NCBI GenBank assembly: GCA_024349245.1
Contig: JALDNG010000005.1
Location: 22,145,511-22,209,510 of the forward strand
Length of the DNA: 64,000 bases
Source of the DNA: Neodontobutis hainanensis
Lineage: Eukaryota; Chordata; Actinopteri; Gobiiformes; Odontobutidae
Reading direction: 5' to 3'
Shown here: positions 35,002 to 47,552 of the stretch, in pieces
Numbering within the stretch: the first letter of the stretch is position 1
How the letters are laid out: every line of letters begins with the position of its first letter
The notes under the pieces: model-generated
Databases searched by the model: none
What the model was told of the DNA's origin: nothing
The model's input: only the letters and a program-made list of their open reading frames with translations
Position numbers and translations under genes: made by a program

Positions 35002-38000
35002 GATTGTATTTATATTGCGCTTTTCTCCCGAGGGACCAAGGGACTCAAAGCGCTTACAGGCCGTCCATTATTCATTCACACACAGTCACACTTGTGGTGG
35101 TAAGCTACAACTGTAGCCACAGATGCCCTGGGGCAGACTGATAGAGTTGTTAGAGGAGGAGTATTTTAGTATAGATTAATGTATAGTTCATTTTCACTGA
35201 GAATGAACAACAAGTTAATCTACAGAGAGAGTTGTACTGTGTTGTGTTTATGGTGCAATAATTTACAGGTACAGAGATTTGCACTTAATGGACTGATCTT
35301 TACATGTGTGTGTCTTAATTTTGCACTTGAATTTTATTTTCAATATTTTTATTATTATATGTTTTTATTTCTATGCTTATTATAAGGCAGACTGCAATTT
35401 ATTGAGTTCAAATAAATACCAAATGTTCTAAAATACTGTATATAGTGTTTTTATTCTTCAATCAATTAATATAAACATCTTTGATATTAAAGATAATGTA
35501 ATAGTGTTATAGAACATAAAAAAATAACTTCACAGTTACTTTGCTAAGTTACTAATTACTTTTACAATGTTGTAACTGAGTTACTAACTCAATTACTTTT
35601 TGGGAAAAGTAATGTGTAACCTAAACTAATTACTATTATAAAGTAAGATGACCAACACTGATTATAAGTGTCTACACTGTTACCCACATTTTACTACAGG
35701 TTCACAAAAAACAAACAGGTTTCATTTTAAGGAGATAAAACCCACCTGAGAATAAAGGCAAAGAGGTAGATGAGTTTAGCTTGTGCTTTGCTAGACTTAA
35801 GGTTTATTCTGCAATACACAAGATATACAGCGATATACCACCGTCCACCAGAGGACAGGCTCCAATAGCACAAATATAAGAAGAAATCCAATGGCGACTT
35901 TACAAGTGTAAAAATCATGTTTACATCCTGGTAGTTTTTAATACATGACTACTCTGGGGGAATTTTTTCATTATATGTCCGTTTATGTTATCTAAAAACT
36001 ATTGTTTTACTATGCAGTAAAAGCGGAAAAGCCCGGATGTAATCGCCATTTTCTTGCCCTGTGGTAAGGACAGTATTGGTAAATAGGGGAACAATGGGCT
36101 GAAGACGTCCATATTTTTACGGTCATTGATCCCCTTCCATGTGCCCTCTCCTGACACAATCAGGTATTGCGATCACAAGTACATTTGGATAATTTTAGAC
36201 ACAATATAAAAAATATTGGGGGGTCTGTTTTAAACAACTTAACTTATAAAATATCTTTATGAAATGTATCTGTTTTTACCCTATTTAAATATTTAATGCT
36301 TATTTAAACCATGTACCTTATTAAGGGCTTTACAAGTGCAGTGGGTCGGATGGGGCTTTGGGACTCACCTAAGTGGACACGGTGTGTCTGGCTCTCCCTG
36401 TCCCGTTCGGTGCACTGTCTCTCTGCCACTGCAGGGGCCACTCCTTTGCTGTGTTGTGAGTCCTGTTTCTTTTTGATGGATGTAGGATTTAGCTTAGTTT
36501 GGTTCTGGTCTGAGGGCTCTGGGTCTTCTGTTGGTGCTTCTCTGACAGCAGCACTATTCTGTCTATGAGCCCCTCCCTCTTTGGACCCTCTTTTTTTGTT
36601 TTTTCTTTCTTTCTGCTCTTCCTCCTCTTCATTGCCCTCTCTTTGCTCCTCACTTTGGGTCTCACAGTCTTTGGCTGTGCTAATTTTTTTGGAGGCTTCA
36701 GCTTGTCCAGTAGTGGGGGAGTTGAGGTTTTGGGCTCGGTTGGACCAAATGAAGCTGGGAAAAGAGGAGATGATCCCGCCACTGAAGCCCAGGCCAGCCA
36801 GTAAAGTGCTGGTCAGTACGGATGCAACAGTCGCCTGACTGCCACTCGAGGAAGGACCGATGCCAGTCGCCATGGAGACAAAAGAGAAGGGGATACCAGA
36901 GGATGTCCAGGTGGACGAGCCAGATGAGATGGGAGCCATGTCGGCTGAGGAGGCTGGAGAAACTGTGGGCTATAACAAAAAAAAAGTTTATTTTAAAGGT
37001 ATATTGTGAAAATAGGGTGTCCCGTGTACACCTCGGACTTCCCAGTATAGCCAGCATGACAAGTGAAATTAGTGAGTGTTTATATCGAGATGGACTCTGC
37101 AAGCAACAAAAAATGACCAGCCTCTAGCACAGCCCAGAAACCAACATTGACTCAAAAAAAAAACACACCAGGACCTTCATTAATTAGAAACAGTATTAGT
37201 GTGGATAGAGGCTTTATACAATGCTCAGGTAATACATGAAACCTGACAACAATGAAGCAGACTGTAGATCTAGAGCAACAATGGCTTGTTTGGAGATTAA
37301 GTCAATATATTGATATTATCATGGTCTAAATTAATTTCCATTAATTTGTAAATATGACTGTCCTATACACTTTACTAGACACTATGTCACAGCCTGTCCC
37401 ACCTGGGAGTGGATCCCTCCTGTGGGTCTCCTTGAGGTATCTCTTTCTCCCCGGCTGTGTTTAACTTTACTACCGCCAGAAAATGATCCATGAAGCCACC
37501 TTTAGCCATTTTGGCAACTGTAAACAAAGTGAGGAACTGACTTCTTTTATGACGTTGCTCCAAATTGTAGTAGGTTTAGAGTGAAAGAAAAAGGAACAGA
37601 TTTTTTTTTGTAACCTGAAAATGTTTTTATTCTTCACTTCATAAATGCCTGCCTTTATAAATCTGTCTGTTTTTCATTACAAGTCTAGTTTAAGAATTGC
37701 ATGCCTCCACAACAAACATGGAACTTTTGTTGTGTCTTCCATAATGAGAAAAGCTGGGTGTAGATTTACTTAAATTTCTTTTAACTGTATAATGTCTTAA
37801 CCTGAGTTGGGCCGGTCTATTCATTGAGGTCAGCCCACCCTGTGAGAAATAGCAGAATGCATACTAAACTTTGTATATTCAATACTACACTGTGTTGCGT
37901 GTCATGTCTCCAGGTCCTGTATTGTTGGTCAGTAAACTTCTCCTTCCTAACATCATCCAGATAATCTTCAGCCTGTCTTTCTCTCTCGTGTGACTCCTCT

Positions 38001-39274
38001 CAGCTCCAAGGACAGATGAAATATTCTCAAACACTGGTTTGAATCTGAATACCTGAAAATGCTTAGGCGATGTCCCAACTTCTTGTACTGACCCGTGTGT
38101 ATTTCATGTTTGCCATGTTAAAAGCTGTATGAATTGTTACGTAAGTTAGGAAGTAGGCATCCCACAACCATCCAAACGTTTTTGAAAACATCTAACTGAG
38201 CCAATCACCATGTGATGTAATTTTGTGATGAGTTTGTGACTCTGTATGAACCATTAGCCTTTGCTATAAATATCTGCACAAAACACAGTTTTTATAACTC
38301 ACTGTTACACCTCGCTGCCATACAAGACCACTTTGCAAACATTTCTTTACATTTGTGAGAAAAAAACTAGAGCTGCGAAGCTAGATCAGGACTGGGTGGA
38401 TTATAGGGGTTGAATTTGTAGATGTTGTCAGTAAGTCTTTTATAAATATAAATACACTCTATGCTGTAGTGTGGTGTTCACTCTGGGCTCTTGATGTGAT
38501 GATGCTCTTTAGTGTACATATTCCTTTATTCAAAAGAGAAGAAGACTTGACTGAAGTGGTGTATCTTAGATTATTTTTGTAAACTTTTCTGTCTGTGAGC
38601 TTCGTTAAACTCAGCGCTTGGTGTAAGATAATGTGCGCTTGTTGTAGTCTTTTCGGGATGTGTAGTTTTTATTGAGGTGCTGTCCGTCAACGTAACTTCC
38701 CCCTGGTTTCCGCTAAGAGGTTAGTGGAGTCGAATTGACCAAACAGCACTGAAGTTCTCTTCCTTAATCAATAAGGAATCACCTAACATCTTACTGTTAC
38801 CTCATGACATAGCTCACAAAGGTTAAAGGAAATCAGGAGCTGTCATTTTGAGGTATACAGATTCAACCCTGGTGTACACGCAGCGGCCTAAGCCAGCTTT
38901 CAGGTGGTCCTTAATATACCCTCTGTGTGTGAATGTGCAAATGGAGAGAAAGTGGGTAGGGCGAGCTATTTTGCAAAGACCCAATGAGACTGCATGATTT
39001 GTTTATCTATGGTGACACTGCTCTCTGCTGGAGAAAAAGGAAAAAACAATACAAGACTCTTACCATTCCAGTCTTTACAAGCCTTGTACCCTCAAAGATC
39101 CTGGTGGTGTTTGCTAAAAAAGGAAAAACACACACAAATTAAGTAATTTAATACAAAATATAATTTCATATAGACTATATCATGAAGTGACTGAAAACAA
39201 CTATTTAGTGCTACATCAACCTAATCTTTGTGTGCAGTGGAGATACTTAAAGGTATTGGTGCGTGTCTCTGTGT

Positions 39275-39327
<53 letters not shown>

Positions 39328-42300
39328 GTGTGTGTGTGTGCGTGTGTGTGTTGTGTGTGTGTGTGTTGTACCTCTGAAGAGCATGCTCTGGCTGAAGTCA
39401 CTGTGCATGTCATTCATGCACACAGACTGGACTCTGAACAGATACAGGACGTCCGGAGAGACAGGGGAGATGACCGCCTCCTGCACAACACACGGTTAGC
39501 AGACACATCAGAACAACAAAAGCCAACACCAGGCACACTAATGGTGTGCTGTCTCTCAATAACTACAACAATTGTGAACTTCAAACACAATTTGACACAA
39601 TGTATGACAAGTGTCCATGTTTTATTCTCTCTGCAGATCTGTGAATACATCGACCGGTTACTTAAGACTTCATAAACGCACATTGATAAAAACTTAACTA
39701 CATGCTTTCTTCTAAAAGGCAGTGGTGACCTCACTCTTTACACAGCCATTCTTTTAAATACTGTCACTTGCTATTAATAAAACACACCTCTGTCGAACAG
39801 TTAACTTCCAGAGGCAGAGGAATAATTTGTAAGTGTCTGTAACCCACAGCTGTGATAATATGAAGTGTTGATATAAAAGTGAATCTTAATTATAGCATCA
39901 CAACTTCACCATAAATGTGTGATAGATTTTCTTTAATCCCACTGATGTTTGTGAGAGCCTGATATCATCAGAACTAGTGCATTTTGGAAGTGAAACTCTG
40001 ACAAAAGCCTACTATATTTCTGAAGGCAGCGCTGTGTGAAATATGGTTGTCAGTGACACACTCCAAGCCCACTCCTCCGCAGATGGAGTCCAGTTTATTC
40101 AATCTAAAAGCTGCACAGTAACATCAACAGCTTCATTGTACAGAGGTTTCATGGCTGATAAACTGAGTCTCATCCTGCAACATTTCAGACTCTTTTGCTT
40201 TGATATTCATCTTTATCTTAATTAAGATTTTAGTCTGTTCTCAGAGTGCCATACTACTATCTATTTATCTCCAAAGGATAACATTATGCAGTGTTATCCT
40301 TTGGAGATTAATAGACAGTAGTATACTAAGTAAGTATAGCTAATGCCTACCAGTATTGTTATGCTCCAACAATAAACCTTTCAGCGATGTCATAATGTCA
40401 TATCTAAGTATTCATGGGCAGGTAGTCTCACTGTGGCTACATCTGGGACATAATGTTACATCAAAGTGCTTCTGCCTGGGAAGGTCCTGGACAGGGGCAA
40501 CAAAAGGCTGGAAAAGTAATTGGTTCTAAAAAAAACAGCTAAAGGAGCGTGTCTACAGTCAGTAACATGACTAGGTAGAAAGCCATATTGCATGTGTAGA
40601 AGCTGAGCCGCTACAGACCCGTTGCCTTGACCTTCCACCTGTGAAAGACCCTGGAGAGTATCCTCCTCAGCGACCTTGGCACTGTAGTGAGCACAGCAGC
40701 TTGCCTACTCAGACACTCATTTCCTCATATGACCCATTATAGCTACAAAAAAGTGTGCTGTACAAGCTGCTCTTAACTCTCTATTAACTCAACAGGCTAA
40801 CCACATTTAACATGTTTTCTGTTGGAATATGAATGTTTTTTCACAAAAACAAGGTGTAATCTATTTAAAAGCTGGATACAACAATCTAACTCTCTGAAGG
40901 CTATCTTTTTGTACTGAAACTCTTACAGCAACAACATTTCCTGGTTTAAATGAGGACATACTTTTCTCCTTTTCTTTGATGGTGGACCTTGTCATTTATA
41001 TATTATGAGCTGTACAGTTTATGTAGTTGAGTCAGTGATGGAGGTAGGCCTGCATTAATTTGATTATTCTTACCCACTGTATTGACTGTGTATATTAACT
41101 CTTTTATTTCAATTGTAATTTTCTGTCTCTGTTATTGCAGGTTATGTGTATGTATTTTTGTGGTCACATGACGTTCACCTGAGTGGGAGAGGCCTGTGTG
41201 CCCAAAACGCATTGGTGCGGTATGTATTGAACCTTATTGAGCCATAATGAAATAAAGGCTTTAAATTTTTTGCATAATATCAGAGTGCCTTGGAGATTTT
41301 TTGTCTTCATGTACATTCTGCGTAGTATGAGTAAAATGTATATTGAAATTTTATTTTTTAAAATTTCATTGTAAAAAATGGTGCATCAGCGCCCCCGGGA
41401 AAAATGGAAATACATTGCACCTATGGGAGCCAGACAAACACTTTTTTGTCGTAGAGTCACAAAATTTGGTACACATTATGGTCGTCTAACGACAAACAAA
41501 AAATATTTTACGGTGACATTGCTCAACCAACAGGAAGTCCGCCATCTTGGATCTCCGTACAAAATTTGACACATATGTCTGATCGGTCACACTGGTCCAA
41601 GAATTCTCTTGGACCCATGCCCAAAATGCAAAAATTACATCCCCATATAAAATTTGAAAATTTAGTTTGTTGTAAATGGACAACATTTGGCAAAGATATT
41701 CCTCATAACATCCTCCTAACAGAAAAGTCAATTGGTCCCCATCCTAGCAAAGTCGTCACGGCAACACTGCAAATTTTGCATACAGGAGCGCAGGCACGTG
41801 CACATAGGTCTGTAAAGGTGTGCAATTTCGGGAGGCCAGGTGGTTGAGAGTCAGGTACGGGTAGAAGCAATTTTTGTTGACCGCAAAACCAACAGCAAAG
41901 CGACGCGACGCATATGAACGGCTGAGATTATATATTTATCTGTTTATGCATTCTGGTTAATGTCCATCATCTATCTGCTGAGCTGTATTGTTTATCTGCA
42001 GTGAACCTACCAAAAGCACATCAGATCTGAGATTATTTGTTAATTATAGTCTTCAAGCATGTCACAACTTTTAGCACCACCAGGACCCAACTCTGACCCT
42101 CACCGCGGCTACAAGGTTCTACACAGACATTTATATTGTTTACATTGTTATGTCATGATCGAGGCTCTGGACATAACTTGTTTTTCTATAGCAAACTAAA
42201 CAAAAATTAATGCCCTGGCAGTAGGGAAATATTTTTGGTTTAAGATTTAATTTGATTACATTAATGCTTAAGTTGAGATTTACAAGAAATATTTCTGCTA

Positions 42301-45300
42301 CTAACTTTTAACTGCTGCAAAAAAGCACCTTAATTGTGTTATTTTGCAAACCAAATGTTATTGCACTTTTGTTTATATATCAGTATGTTCAAAATAAAAG
42401 TATGCAATACACAAATTTTTTATTCATTTTTAATTTTTTTTGTATAATGCGATTAATTGCGAGTAATCGCAGAACTTTGTGCGATTAATAGCGATTAAAT
42501 TCTTCAATCGTTGCCCAGCGCAAATAAAAACCTATACACTGGCAGCCTTTGTAAAAAAAAACAAAAAACATTTAACATAGCAACAAAGGTTAACCTCGGC
42601 ACCAGCACCGCAACAGTGAGGGACAATCATTGCAGCTTTAATATTTGTTGCATTTTTAATCAAAGCAGACAATACCCACATTTTTAATTATCAAGACTAT
42701 TTAAAAAACATTTCCGTTAAAAGTTGTTACTTTAGCTTATTGTTTTCACTCAAGTGAGGATTATCTATCGTCCAATCAGTTGTCTGCAGTGTTCAATTAC
42801 ACTCCTCCCAAAGTGTATCACAAAGCTAGACCCACTTGGGGCCCAAGGCAATATTAAATCTATATGCATCTCTATAATTTTATGATTTTTGAGTCAATGG
42901 TGTGACAGTATTCTATATGGTTAGAAATAGTGTGATAATTGTGGGATCACAAAATAATAAAAGAACAAAATACAATAATATTTTATAAAAAAAATAAATA
43001 TGTGATGACATGAAATCAATGTGGGTAAATATATTTACCAAATGTAAATGTATGTGTAGATAACAAAATCATTATATCATAATACAGTTAAAGCTCTGAC
43101 TTACATGCTCTGTCAGTGGACATAACAAAACAGAAGTTTATGAACTATGTGCTCTACGTGTGAGCGAGGGATTACCAAACATGCTGATGCATTACTGAGG
43201 ACACGCTGGTGTTCACCATAGCAGCAGGTCATAGGAAGTCACAAGCTCTCACCAGTTTGTGTTTGGCATCAGTGAGGTGTGTCTCCTCATAGCTGTCATC
43301 GTGGGTCGTCCAGCTGTAGGACACCAGGAAGTGCATGATGGGGGGGTGGTAGGTGACCTCAGGATGGGCCCAGCGCACCACCAGTGCACTGCTGTTTACA
43401 TGCTGCACCTTCATGTTGATGGGGGCGCTGCTGCACACTGCGTGTGGAGACAGGTCAGAGCAAAGCATACAATATACCGTACATTTGACTTAATATCATC
43501 TTTATTATTAATAATACTTTTGTGAGCAGGAGTAGATAACATTTATTTAATAGCCTATAAATATATGATGATATTGCTTTTTTACAGCAGGACTTTATAA
43601 CACATGGTTAATGAAAAAAAGGTTTAAGTATAAGCATCTGGACTCAGTTTTTAAGGTGAAGACGTTTCGTCTCTAATTTCAAGAGACTTTATCAATTCTG
43701 AGATCAACTGGTAAGAGAGCTGAGCTTATATCTCTAGAGGGAGGAGTTTCCCCTGAGTTTCCCTCTTTTTTTCAAGATGACTGAGAACCTTTTTGAATAA
43801 CTTAAGCTTTTAAAAAACAGACTTTTGGTTAATGTCTGTTTTTTAAAAGCTTAAATTACACTATTACTGAACTATTAAATTTACAGTAATTTGATGTCCC
43901 CCTTTCCCCCACAAAAAACATGAATAAGGCAGTGTGCACAATCACACTAATATTAATGTAGGGCAATAAAAAGACACTGAGACATCAAGACATGGAAATA
44001 TTCATTGTTAAATGGTAAAATTTATAATTTATTTGTATCTTATACACTCACCTAAAGGATTATTAGGAACAGCATACTAATACTGTGTTTGACCCCCTTT
44101 CACCTTCAGAACTGTCTTAATTCTACGTGGCATTCTGTAGAAATGTTGGCCCATATTGATAGGATAGCATCTTAAAGTTGATGGAGATTTGTGGGATGCA
44201 CATCCAGGGCATGAAGCTCCCATTCCACCACATCCCAAAGAGGCTCTATTGGGTTGAGATCTGGTGACTGTGGGTCATTTTAGTTAACTGAACTCATTGT
44301 CATGTTCAAGAAACCAATTTGAAATGATTTGAGCTTTGTGACATGGAGCATTATCCTGCTGGAAGTAGCCTTCAGAGGATGGGTACATGGTGGTCATAAA
44401 GGGATGGACATGGTCAGAAACAATGCTCAGGTAGGCCGTGGCATTTAAACGATGCCCAATTGGCACTGAGGGGCCTAAAGTGTGCCAAGAAAACATCCCC
44501 CACACCATTACACCACCACCACCAGCCTGCACAGTGGTAACAAGGCATGAAGGATCCATGTCTCATTCTGTTTACGCCAAATTCTGACTCTACCATCTGA
44601 ATGTCTCAAAAGAAATTGAGACTCATCAGACCAAGCAACATTTTTCCAGTCTTTAACTGTCCAATTTTAGAGAGCTTGTGCAAATTGTAGCCTCTTTTTC
44701 CTATTTGTAGTGGAGATGAGTGGTACCCGGTGGGGTCTTCTGCTGTTTTAGTCCATCCGCCTCAAGGTTGTACGTGTTGTGGCTTCACAAATGCTTTGCT
44801 GCATACTTCGGTTGTAAAGAGTGACTATTTACATTTACATTTAGTAATTTAGCAGACACTTTTATCTAATGCGACTTACAAGTGAGGAAAACAATGGAAG
44901 CAATTTCAACAACACAAGGTAACAAAAAGCATAAGTAAGCACAAAAAACTAGTCTGTTATAACCCAGCACAGTATAGAAAGCTAAGGATAAGAAAGAATT
45001 ATTTTTTTTGTTTGTTTGTTTTAAGAAAAGGAATTGATATAAAGGAAGTAGAATTCAGTGTTTGTCAGTCAGGTGTTGACGGAAAAGATGGCTACAGAAT
45101 CTGTTGATCTTGTAGCAGCAGGTAGATCATTCCACCAATGTGGAACAGATCCAGAGAAAGTGCATGAGAGTGATTTTTTCCCTTTTTGGGATGGTACCAC
45201 CAGACGTTGTTAATTTGCAGATCGCAGGGATCTGGTAGAACATAGGTCTGTATCAGTGAGTGAAGATATGAGGGGGCGGAGCCAGTGGTGGTCTTGTAGA

Positions 45301-47513
45301 CCAAGAGCATAGCTTTGAACTTAATGCGTGCCTCAACCGGGAGCCAATGTAACCTAATGAGGAGAGGAGTTACGGCGGTCTCTTCGGTTCATTGAAGACA
45401 ACTCTTGCCGCTGCATTCTGAAACATCTGCAGAGGTTTGGTTGTGCAGGCAGGGTGTCCAGTAGAGCATTGCAATAATCCAGTTTGGACAAGACAAGAGC
45501 CTGGACTATGATTTGCATAGTGCATAGTGCTCTAATAGGAAAGGTTTGATTTTCCTAATGGTGTAGAGGATGAATCTACAGGACAGGGTGGTACATGACT
45601 TATTTAATTCAAAGTTGCTCTTCTATCAGCTTGAATCAGTCGGAGCATCAACACGGCATTTTCATTCACAGGACTGCCGCATTGTGGATGTTTTTCCCTT
45701 TTCACACCATTCTTTGTAAACCCTAAAAATGGTTGTGCGTGAAAATCCCAGTAACTGAGCAGATTGTGAAATACTCAGACCGGCCCGTCTGGCACCAACA
45801 ATCATGCCATGCTCCAAATTGCTTAAATCACATTTCTTTCCCATTCTGACATTCAGTTTGGAGTTCAGGAGATTGTCTTGACCAGGACCACACCCCTAAA
45901 TGCACTGAAGCAACTGCCATGTGATTGGTTGATTAGATTCTTGCATTAATGAGAAATTGAACAGGTGTTCCTAATAATCCTTTAGGTGAGTGGTATTATC
46001 CAAATAAACTATAACCTCTGTATCTACTACTCCTCATCATCATTTATTTTAAACATGAACATAGTCTCCAAAGTCACACTCTTTGACATGGCACCCTCTA
46101 TTTGATGTCAGTTACCATGGTGACTCTATTTATCTTGGTGCCATTAATAATGAATGAACAAACTCAGAGTAAACAGACTCAGTGTGAACAGGCTCAGTGT
46201 GGGCGCACTCAGAGAAGGCTCAGTTTTAAATTCTGAGTTGGTTAAACTTGCTACAGGGAAACAGAGCTAAAATTGATGAACCCTAAACATATAAACAATA
46301 AGTAGTGTTTGATGTGTTTGATTATTTATCCTTTTAGTACACATTATATATTAACACTGACCAATGGGACACAGCGTCAAACCCTTTTTTACAACACACT
46401 GTGGTGCTCTGAGGCTGTATTAGTCTACTCTGACCACTAGATGTCTCTGTTTGACCAGTGCGTAAGAGACGTTTCAGCATAGTTTCATTTTTTATATTCA
46501 ATAAACACTGCAGTATATCTTAAGTAAGCATATTAACAATAATAAGCCTAAAATTAGATCTGCCGAGCACTTATCTAGTGACCTTCAAAGTTTTTTTTTT
46601 GTTTTTGTTTTTTTGCAAGAATATATTTGAACTTCTGCTTAACCATTGTGCCTCTGGGTTGACTGCTCTCAGAACTCACACACACACATACACACAAACT
46701 AATCTTATCCATCCAAGCTCGGGTCTGGGAGCTAGAGGGTTCTGTACAGTATCTTGGCTGTTCCTAGGTCTGCACTCTTCTGGACCAAGATGTCTGGTGT
46801 TTTACCAGGGATCTGCTGTAACCACTTCTCTAGTTTGGGGGTTAATGCCTCAAGTGCTCCGATGACCACGGCTACCACAGTTGCGAGTTCTTCTTTGAGG
46901 CAACGGTATTTCTCTAGTTTCTCAAGTTCCTTTTTCCTGAAGTTGCCATGACTTGGTATTGCTATGTCAACAACAACGGCTTTCCTCTGCTGTTTGTCCA
47001 ACACCACGATGTCTGGTTGGTTGGTGCCATTACCATTTTATCGGCCTGTATCTGGAGGTCCCACAGGATCCAGTCCGTACTCTGGGCAGATGTTCCTGTA
47101 CACTATGTCAGCCACTTGGTTATGGCGTTTCATGTATGCTTTCCCTGCCAGCATTTTACATCCTGCAGTTAAGTGTTGGGTAGTCTCAGGGGCCTCTTTG
47201 TACAGCCTATACCTGGGGTCTCGTCTGGTGTGGTAGATCTGAGCTTCTATTGCTCTGGCACGCAAGGCCTGCTCCTATGCAGCCATGATGAGTGCCTCTG
47301 TGCTGTCCTTCAGTCCAGCCCATATGTGTAGCACTGAGTTGTAGGCTTTCTTTCATTCATTCAGCCGCTGTTGTTTTGGTCCTCTGGTATTTCTAACAAT
47401 GCCCTATTGTGCTGTGCTCATGTATTGATCCATATTCCCACTTATCTAAGCTACTATGATGCCTGACATGAGCTTTCATGTTGCAGAAAGACATGTTATT
47501 GGCCTATAGTATG

Positions 47514-47552
<39 letters not shown>

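Noticed and set aside
35727..35918. Hydrophobic minus-strand frame that might be a ptprg or other membrane exon
   Set aside because: Not flanked by usable acceptor and donor sites in phase with the ptprg exons, and no likeness to PTPRG.
36311..36838. Long plus-strand frames opposite the large ptprg exon
   Set aside because: Shadow frames of the minus-strand exon, which has splice sites and a clear family match.
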